Source: Variovorax sp. 54 (lineage in GTDB: Bacteria; Pseudomonadota; Gammaproteobacteria; Burkholderiales; Burkholderiaceae_C). Taken from it: a stretch of DNA of 64,000 nt. The stretch is from contig NZ_PEFF01000001.1 in NCBI RefSeq assembly GCF_002754375.1, positions 2,562,501-2,626,500 on the forward strand, written 5' to 3'. Below, piece by piece: positions 59,426-64,000 of the stretch; the stretch's first letter is position 1; each line of letters starts with the position of its first letter. The translations under genes and the position numbers were made by a program. Below the pieces are notes generated by a model. The model was not told the origin of the DNA. It made no database searches and was given only the letters and a program-made list of their open reading frames with translations.

Positions 59426-60469
59426 GTGGACATCACCCAACTGCTGGCGTTCAGCGTCAAGAACAAAGCCTCCGACCTGCACCTGTCGGCCGGCCTGCCG
59501 CCGATGATCCGCGTGAACGGCGACGTGCGCCGCATCAACGTCGATGCACTGGACCACAAGGCGGTGCACGCCATGGTGTACGACATCATGAGCGACACGC
59601 ACCGCAAGCACTACGAAGAGTTCCTGGAGGTCGACTTCTCGTTCGAGATCGACGGCCTCGCGCGCTTCCGCGTGAACGCCTTCAACCAGGCGCGCGGTGC
59701 GGCCGCCGTGTTCCGGACCATTCCCTCGAAGATTCTCACGCTCGAGCAGCTCAACGCCCCGAAGATTTTCGGCGAACTCGCGCTCAAGCCGCGCGGGCTG
59801 GTGCTGGTGACGGGCCCCACGGGCTCGGGCAAGTCGACCACGCTGGCGGCGATGGTGAACTACCTCAACGAGAACGAGTACGGCCACATCCTCACGGTGG
59901 AAGACCCGATCGAGTTCGTGCACGAGTCGAAGAAGTGCCTAATCAACCAGCGCGAGGTGGGGCCGATGACGCTGTCGTTCTCGAACGCACTGCGCTCCGC
60001 CCTGCGCGAAGACCCGGACGCGATTCTGGTGGGCGAGTTGCGCGACCTCGAAACCATTCGCCTCGCCATGACCGCGGCCGAAACGGGCCACCTGGTGTTC
60101 GGCACGCTGCACACCTCGTCAGCCGCCAAGACCATCGACCGGATCATCGACGTGTTCCCGGGCGAAGAAAAAGAAATGATCCGCGCGATGCTGTCGGAGT
60201 CTTTGCAAGCCGTGATCTCGCAAACGCTGTGCAAGACCAAGGACGGCCAGGGCCGCGTGGCGGCGCACGAGATCATGCTGGGCACGCCGGCCATCCGCAA
60301 CCTGATCCGCGAGGCCAAGGTCGCGCAGATGTACTCCACCATCCAGACCGGCCAGGGTTCGGGCATGCAGACGCTCGACCAAAACCTGACAGAGCTGGTG
60401 CGCCGCAATACGATCTCTGCCGCCGAAGCGCGCGGCAAGGCCAAGATTCCCGAGAATTTCCCCGGCTGA
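59426..60469 (+). CDS. pilT: Type IV pilus retraction ATPase PilT
   Basis: 347 residues from GTG 59426, with GAGGAG four bases upstream. Begins MDITQLLAFSVKNKASDLHL, typical PilT. Walker A GPTGSGKST at 130-138, Asp box and Walker B DAILVGELRDLETI, His box AAETGHLVFGTLHTSSA, then the AIRNLIREAK retraction motif close to the C-terminus (GTPAIRNLIREAKVAQMYST). A hexameric cytoplasmic ATPase that depolymerises pili and drives twitching. pilU follows 29 bp later. Confidence 0.97.
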   Translation: MDITQLLAFSVKNKASDLHLSAGLPPMIRVNGDVRRINVDALDHKAVHAMVYDIMSDTHRKHYEEFLEVDFSFEIDGLARFRVNAFNQARGAAAVFRTIPSKILTLEQLNAPKIFGELALKPRGLVLVTGPTGSGKSTTLAAMVNYLNENEYGHILTVEDPIEFVHESKKCLINQREVGPMTLSFSNALRSALREDPDAILVGELRDLETIRLAMTAAETGHLVFGTLHTSSAAKTIDRIIDVFPGEEKEMIRAMLSESLQAVISQTLCKTKDGQGRVAAHEIMLGTPAIRNLIREAKVAQMYSTIQTGQGSGMQTLDQNLTELVRRNTISAAEARGKAKIPENFPG

Positions 60470-60498
60470 TTCGAACAGCCACCCGGAGCACAGACATC

Positions 60499-61635
60499 AT
60501 GGAACGCGATCAAGCCAGCCAGTTCATCAACGACCTGCTCAAGCTCATGGTGAGCCGCAACGGCAGCGACCTGTTCATCACCGCCGACTTTCCGCCGGCC
60601 ATCAAGGTCGACGGCAAGGTCACCAAGGTGTCGCAGCAGGCACTGGGCGCGCAGCACACGCTGGCGCTCACGCGCTCGATCATGAACGACCGCCAGACGG
60701 CCGAGTTCGAGCGCACCAAGGAGTGCAACTTCGCGATCTCGCCGACCGGCATCGGCCGCTTCCGCGTGAACGCGTTCGTGCAGCAGGGCAAGGTCGGCAT
60801 GGTGCTGCGGACCATTCCCGCCAAGCTGCCGACCATCGACGGGCTGGGCATGCCGCAGGTGCTGAAAGACGTGGCGATGACCAAGCGCGGCCTCACCATC
60901 CTGGTGGGCGCCACGGGCTCGGGCAAGTCGACCACGCTGGCCGCGATGGTCGACTGGCGCAACGAGAACTCGTTCGGCCACATCGTCACGGTGGAAGACC
61001 CGGTCGAGTTCGTGCACCCGCACAAGAACTGCGTGGTGACGCAGCGCGAAGTGGGCATCGACACCGACAGCTGGGAAGCCGCGCTCAAGAACACGCTGCG
61101 CCAGGCGCCCGACGTGATCCTCATGGGCGAAATCCGCGACCGCGAGACCATGGAGCACGCCGTGGCCTTTGCCGAAACCGGCCACCTGTGCATGGCCACG
61201 CTGCACGCCAACAGCGCCAACCAGGCGCTGGACCGCATCATCAACTTCTTCCCCGAAGAGCGCCGCGCACAGCTGCTGATGGACCTGTCGCTGAACCTGC
61301 GCTCGCTGGTCTCGCAGCGGCTGGTGCCCACCGAAGACGGCCAGGGCCGCGTGGCGGCGGTCGAGATCCTGCTGAACACGCCGCTGATCTCCGACCTGAT
61401 CTTCAAGGGCGAGGTGGGCGAGATCAAGGAGATCATGAAGAAGAGCCGCAACTTGGGCATGCAGACCTTCGACCAGGCGCTGTTCGACCTGTTCGAGGGC
61501 AACGCGATCAACTTCGAAGAAGCGATCCGCAACGCCGACTCGGCCAACGACCTGCGCCTGCAGATCAAGCTCAACAGCCAGCGCGCGCGCAGCACCGACC
61601 TGGCGGCCGGCACCGAGCACTTCGCGATCGTCTGA
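60499..61635 (+). CDS. pilU: Type IV pilus retraction ATPase PilU
   Basis: 378 residues. Walker A GATGSGKST at 137-145, Walker B VILMGEIRDRETM, His box AFAETGHLCMATLHANSANQ; begins MERDQASQFINDLLKLMVSR and has a longer C-terminus than PilT (ending TDLAAGTEHFAIV), as expected for PilU. It assists PilT in retraction. It is in an operon with pilT; a terminator lies directly downstream. Confidence 0.96.
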   Translation: MERDQASQFINDLLKLMVSRNGSDLFITADFPPAIKVDGKVTKVSQQALGAQHTLALTRSIMNDRQTAEFERTKECNFAISPTGIGRFRVNAFVQQGKVGMVLRTIPAKLPTIDGLGMPQVLKDVAMTKRGLTILVGATGSGKSTTLAAMVDWRNENSFGHIVTVEDPVEFVHPHKNCVVTQREVGIDTDSWEAALKNTLRQAPDVILMGEIRDRETMEHAVAFAETGHLCMATLHANSANQALDRIINFFPEERRAQLLMDLSLNLRSLVSQRLVPTEDGQGRVAAVEILLNTPLISDLIFKGEVGEIKEIMKKSRNLGMQTFDQALFDLFEGNAINFEEAIRNADSANDLRLQIKLNSQRARSTDLAAGTEHFAIV

Positions 61636-61644
61636 GGCCGCACT

Positions 61645-61682
61645 GCCGGTGCGTCCCTGGGACGCGCCGGCTTTCTTTCTTT
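61645..61682 (+). terminator. Rho-independent terminator after pilU
   Basis: Stem GCCGGTGCGTCC (61645-61656) and GGACGCGCCGGC (61660-61671), with one G-U pair, loop CTG, followed by TTTCTTTCTTT. Confidence 0.8.
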
Positions 61683-61700
61683 GGCTTTAAGCTGTCGGCC

Positions 61701-62609
61701 ATGAGCAGCATCAACCCCCGCACCTACGAATCCGTTCCCGCCCAGACGGTGGCCTTCCTCGGCCTCGGCGTCATGGGCGGGCCCATGGCCGGGCACCTGG
61801 CCAAGGCCGGCCACACGGTCACGGTCTACAACCGCACGCCCGCCAAGTCGCAGGCCTGGGTCGCCGAGTTCGGTGCGCCCGGCCGCCACGCCCCGACCCC
61901 GCGCGAAGCGGCGGCCGGCGCGGACATCGTGTTCTGCTGCGTCGGCAACGACGACGACCTGCGCTCGGTGGTGCTCGGCGACGACGGCGCCCTGGCCGGC
62001 ATGAAGCCCGGCGCCGTGCTGGTCGACCACACCACGGCCTCGGCCGACGTGGCGCGCGAGCTGTCGAAGGCGGCGCAGGCGCGCGGCCTGCACTTCATCG
62101 ACGCCCCCGTGTCGGGCGGCCAGGCGGGCGCGCAGAACGGCGCGCTCACCGTGATGTGCGGCGGCGACGCGGCGGTGTTCGAACGCATCAAGCCGGTGGC
62201 GATGGCCTTCTCGCGCGCGGTCACGCTGCTGGGCGAGAGCGGCGCAGGCCAGCTCGCGAAGATGGTCAACCAGATCGCCATTGCGGGGCTGGTGCAGGGC
62301 CTGTCGGAAGCCATCGCCTTCGGCCAGCGCGCAGGTCTCGACATGGAAGCCGTGCTGGGCGTCATTGGCAAGGGCGCGGCCCAGAGCTGGCAGATGGACA
62401 ACCGCGGCAAGACCATGATCGCCGGCAAGTTCGACTACGGCTTTGCCGTCGACTGGATGCGCAAGGACCTGGGCCTGGTGCTCGATGAAGCCAAGCGCAA
62501 CGGCGCGCGCGTGCCGGTGACGGCGCTGGTCGACCAGTTCTATGCCGACGTGCAGCAGGCCGGCGGCAGACGCTGGGACACCTCGAGCCTCATCATCCGG
62601 CTCAAATGA
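61701..62609 (+). CDS. NAD(P)-dependent 3-hydroxyacid dehydrogenase, HIBADH/GarR family
   Basis: 302 residues from ATG 61701. Rossmann motif GLGVMGGPMAGHLA (about 20-33), the substrate motif FIDAPVSGGQAGAQNGALTV (about 133), and catalytic Lys in GAGQLAKMVNQIAIAGLVQG (about 188). The family includes 3-hydroxyisobutyrate, tartronate semialdehyde and succinic semialdehyde reductases. With an ordinary motif set, the exact acid cannot be fixed. It has its own position after the pilU terminator and is followed by another terminator, so it is monocistronic. Confidence 0.9.
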   Translation: MSSINPRTYESVPAQTVAFLGLGVMGGPMAGHLAKAGHTVTVYNRTPAKSQAWVAEFGAPGRHAPTPREAAAGADIVFCCVGNDDDLRSVVLGDDGALAGMKPGAVLVDHTTASADVARELSKAAQARGLHFIDAPVSGGQAGAQNGALTVMCGGDAAVFERIKPVAMAFSRAVTLLGESGAGQLAKMVNQIAIAGLVQGLSEAIAFGQRAGLDMEAVLGVIGKGAAQSWQMDNRGKTMIAGKFDYGFAVDWMRKDLGLVLDEAKRNGARVPVTALVDQFYADVQQAGGRRWDTSSLIIRLK

Positions 62610-62612
62610 ACA

Positions 62613-62637
62613 AAGCCCGCGGAAGCGGGCTTTTTAG
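62613..62637 (+). terminator. Rho-independent terminator, probably bidirectional
   Basis: Stem AAGCCCGC, loop GGAA, GCGGGCTT (62613-62632), then TTTTT. On the minus strand the stem is followed by TGTTC after TTT, so it may also end the BON-protein gene. Confidence 0.85.
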
Positions 62638-62639
62638 TT

Positions 62640-63428
62640 TCAGCGGACCGGCGTGGTGGTCGCACCACCGGCCGGTGCGGGCAGCGGCTCCATCGGCGGC
62701 AGCGGCACGCGCGAACCCGAGGAAGAAGCCCCTGGCGTCGACGGCGTCGCGTTGCTCACCGGTGCCGGGCCCGTGCCGCCACGCTGTGCGGCGGCCTGGT
62801 TGGCCGCCTGGCTCGCAGCGAGGTCGGCCTCGCTCACCACCTCGACCACGCGCACCACCTTCGCCACGCCGGTCACGCCGCGCGTGATCTCGGTGGCGCG
62901 GTCGGTCTCGCGCCGCGTGGCGATGCCCATGAGGTAGACCGTGCCGCGCTCGGTCACGACCTTGAAGGAGTTGGCGAAGATGTCCTTGGCGTCGAGCAGC
63001 GAGGCCTTCACCTTGCCGGTGATGTACAGGTCGTTCGAGCGGTCCTGGAAGGTGCTCGGGGCGCCGATGGTGAGCTCGTTGACCACCGAGCGCACGTTGA
63101 CGACGCGACTCACCTCGTCCTCGACGCGGCGGCGGTCGGCGTCGTTGCCGACGGCGCCGGTCAGCAGCACCTGGCGGTTGAAGCTGGTGACGCTCACGTA
63201 CATGTTGTCGTTGGCGATGTCGCGCACGCGGGCCGCGGCACGCAGCTCGATGCCCTGGTCGTCGAGCTGGGCGCCCGAGCTGCGGCGGTCGGTCGCCACC
63301 ATGCCCACGCCCACCACCGCGGCGCCGCCCACGACGAGCGGCACGCAGGCGGACAGGCCGCCCACCAGAGCGGCGCCGAGGGTGAGGGCCAGAGCGAAAC
63401 GTTGGGTCGATGCCTTGGTCATGGTCAT
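62640..63428 (-). CDS. Dual-BON-domain lipoprotein, DolP (YraP) type
   Basis: 262 residues from ATG 63428 (AGGAAG upstream; ATG 63422 also in frame). Lipobox LSAC (about Cys28), then Gly/Ala/Val-rich VVGGAAVVGVGMVATDRRSS, followed by two BON domains: VTSFNRQVLLTGAVGNDADR in the first and VVTERGTVYLMGIATRRETD in the second. The C-terminal 60 residues are low-complexity Ala/Pro/Gly. DolP binds anionic phospholipids at the division site and supports outer-membrane integrity. The ATG overlaps the stop of the SIS gene, the same order as diaA-dolP in E. coli. The Ala/Pro tail is an addition. Confidence 0.9.
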   Translation of the reverse strand: MTMTKASTQRFALALTLGAALVGGLSACVPLVVGGAAVVGVGMVATDRRSSGAQLDDQGIELRAAARVRDIANDNMYVSVTSFNRQVLLTGAVGNDADRRRVEDEVSRVVNVRSVVNELTIGAPSTFQDRSNDLYITGKVKASLLDAKDIFANSFKVVTERGTVYLMGIATRRETDRATEITRGVTGVAKVVRVVEVVSEADLAASQAANQAAAQRGGTGPAPVSNATPSTPGASSSGSRVPLPPMEPLPAPAGGATTTPVR

Positions 63429-64000
63429 GAGGAAACTTCCTGTTCTCCGAGTAACTGGGCATCCACGCCGTCGCACAGGCAATGCAGCGCGAGCAGGTGG
63501 ATTTCGTGAATGCGTGCCGCACGCTCGTGCGGCACGCTGATCTGGACGTCGGTTTCGCGCAGTGCGCGGCCGATGGTTCCGCCGGTGCCGCCCGTAGCAG
63601 CGGCACCTGGCGCGGCCGCTGCCAAGCCGGTCGCGGCGTTGCCGAGCAGCGCCACCACCGTCATGTCGCGCTCGTGCGCGGCGAGCACGGCGGCCAGCAC
63701 CGCGGACGAATGCCCACTGGCGCTGAGCACCAGCAGCACGTCGCCAGCCTGGCCGAGCGCGCGCACCTGGCGTGCGAAGCGGTCGGCATCGGCGGCCTGC
63801 GGGCTGTCGGCCGCCGGGTCGGTGGTGTCGCCGGGCAGCGCGATGGCACCCAGCTCGGGCCGCTCGCGTTCGAAGCGGCCCACAAAATTGGAAGCGAACT
63901 GCGCGGCCAGCAAGCCCGACACACCGGCGCCGCAGGCCAGCACCTTGCCGCCGCTGGTCACGCAGGCCAGCAGCGCCTGCATCGCTTGAGAGATGGGTTT
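63425..64000 (-). CDS. SIS-domain protein, DiaA/GmhA family (5' end outside window)
   Basis: The frame remains open to the window edge and reads KPISQAMQALLACVTSGGKV at the start, so the true start lies further upstream and ATG 63982 is internal. Visible SIS features: GKVLACGAGVSGLLAAQFAS, the phosphosugar-binding LVLSASGHSSAVLAA and the C-terminal HEIHLLALHCLCDGVDAQLL. This family includes phosphoheptose isomerase GmhA and the replication initiation regulator DiaA. Linkage to a DolP-type gene favours DiaA. The loop reading GAGVSG replaces the more usual GNGGSA, which would weaken catalysis and also supports a binding role. Confidence 0.85.
   Translation of the reverse strand, partial: KPISQAMQALLACVTSGGKVLACGAGVSGLLAAQFASNFVGRFERERPELGAIALPGDTTDPAADSPQAADADRFARQVRALGQAGDVLLVLSASGHSSAVLAAVLAAHERDMTVVALLGNAATGLAAAAPGAAATGGTGGTIGRALRETDVQISVPHERAARIHEIHLLALHCLCDGVDAQLLGEQEVSS

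Noticed and set aside
1..64000. CRISPR array, tRNA, rRNA, insertion sequence or prophage
   Set aside because: No regularly spaced repeats, no cloverleaf-like sequence, no transposase or phage gene was found on reading both strands.

Overview
The window looks like chromosomal DNA of a high-GC betaproteobacterium of the order Burkholderiales, most likely family Comamonadaceae and Variovorax-like. The reasons are two Bug-type tripartite tricarboxylate transporter receptors, several small families typical of this order (DUF3567, DUF2242, DUF3108, DUF4148, DUF2783 types), a native fused cytochrome P450-reductase, and a uniformly GC-rich codon style. I see no rRNA, tRNA, CRISPR array, insertion sequence or prophage. 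The window starts inside an ABC-F gene (uup type) and ends inside a SIS-domain gene.

Layout. 1-7.3 kb: end of uup, a phospholipase D/cardiolipin synthase-like lipoprotein, a probable copper cluster (DUF2946 protein, TonB-dependent receptor, YcnI-PCuAC fusion) and a TraB/GumN protein. 7.4-9 kb: VOC protein and MORN-type repeat protein. 9-12.8 kb: aromatic hydroxylase, DUF2783 protein and Bug receptor operon with a divergent LuxR regulator. 12.9-14.6 kb: a hipBA-like module with a striking AT-rich palindromic control region. 14.5-24.7 kb: FAH-family hydrolase, DUF3108 and DUF3567 proteins, AbrB-type membrane protein, ChaN lipoprotein, omega-aminotransferase, purU, a protease-like protein that has lost its catalytic residues, a YXWGXW protein and an SGNH hydrolase. 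24.7-31.8 kb: single-chain acyl-CoA carboxylase, acyl-CoA ligase, divergent TetR regulator and branched-chain-type solute receptor. 31.8-35.4 kb: a large inverted repeat and a CYP102-type P450-reductase fusion. 35.4-40 kb: a storage-granule locus on the minus strand (hydrolase, PhaD-like TetR, phasin, unknown granule-like protein, wax ester synthase/DGAT). 40-46.6 kb: S9 peptidase-arginase pair, DUF2242 lipoprotein, glutamate dehydrogenase, DUF4148 protein and Lrp regulator. 46.6-55.4 kb: a GntR-controlled catabolic operon combining an ABC importer with two VOC proteins, an FAH-family hydrolase, a DapA-family lyase, a formamidase-like hydrolase, a RutE-like nitroreductase and a TSUP exporter. 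55.4-58.6 kb: LysR regulator divergent from a PLP lyase and Bug receptor. 58.6-64 kb: yggS, pilT, pilU, a 3-hydroxyisobutyrate dehydrogenase-like enzyme, a dual-BON lipoprotein and a DiaA/GmhA-like SIS protein.

Most interesting points. (1) The hipBA control region has two copies of one 24-bp operator type about 97 bp apart, with a third, different palindrome between them. (2) Three genes of the storage-granule locus, including the acyltransferase itself, carry histone H1-like Lys/Ala tails, suggesting tethering of lipid or PHA bodies to DNA. (3) The 46.6-55.4 kb operon is an unassigned degradation pathway whose promoter and operator can be read in the sequence. (4) A trypsin-fold protein lacks its catalytic His and Ser. 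(5) A 58-bp dispersed element is present twice in opposite orientation upstream of the P450.
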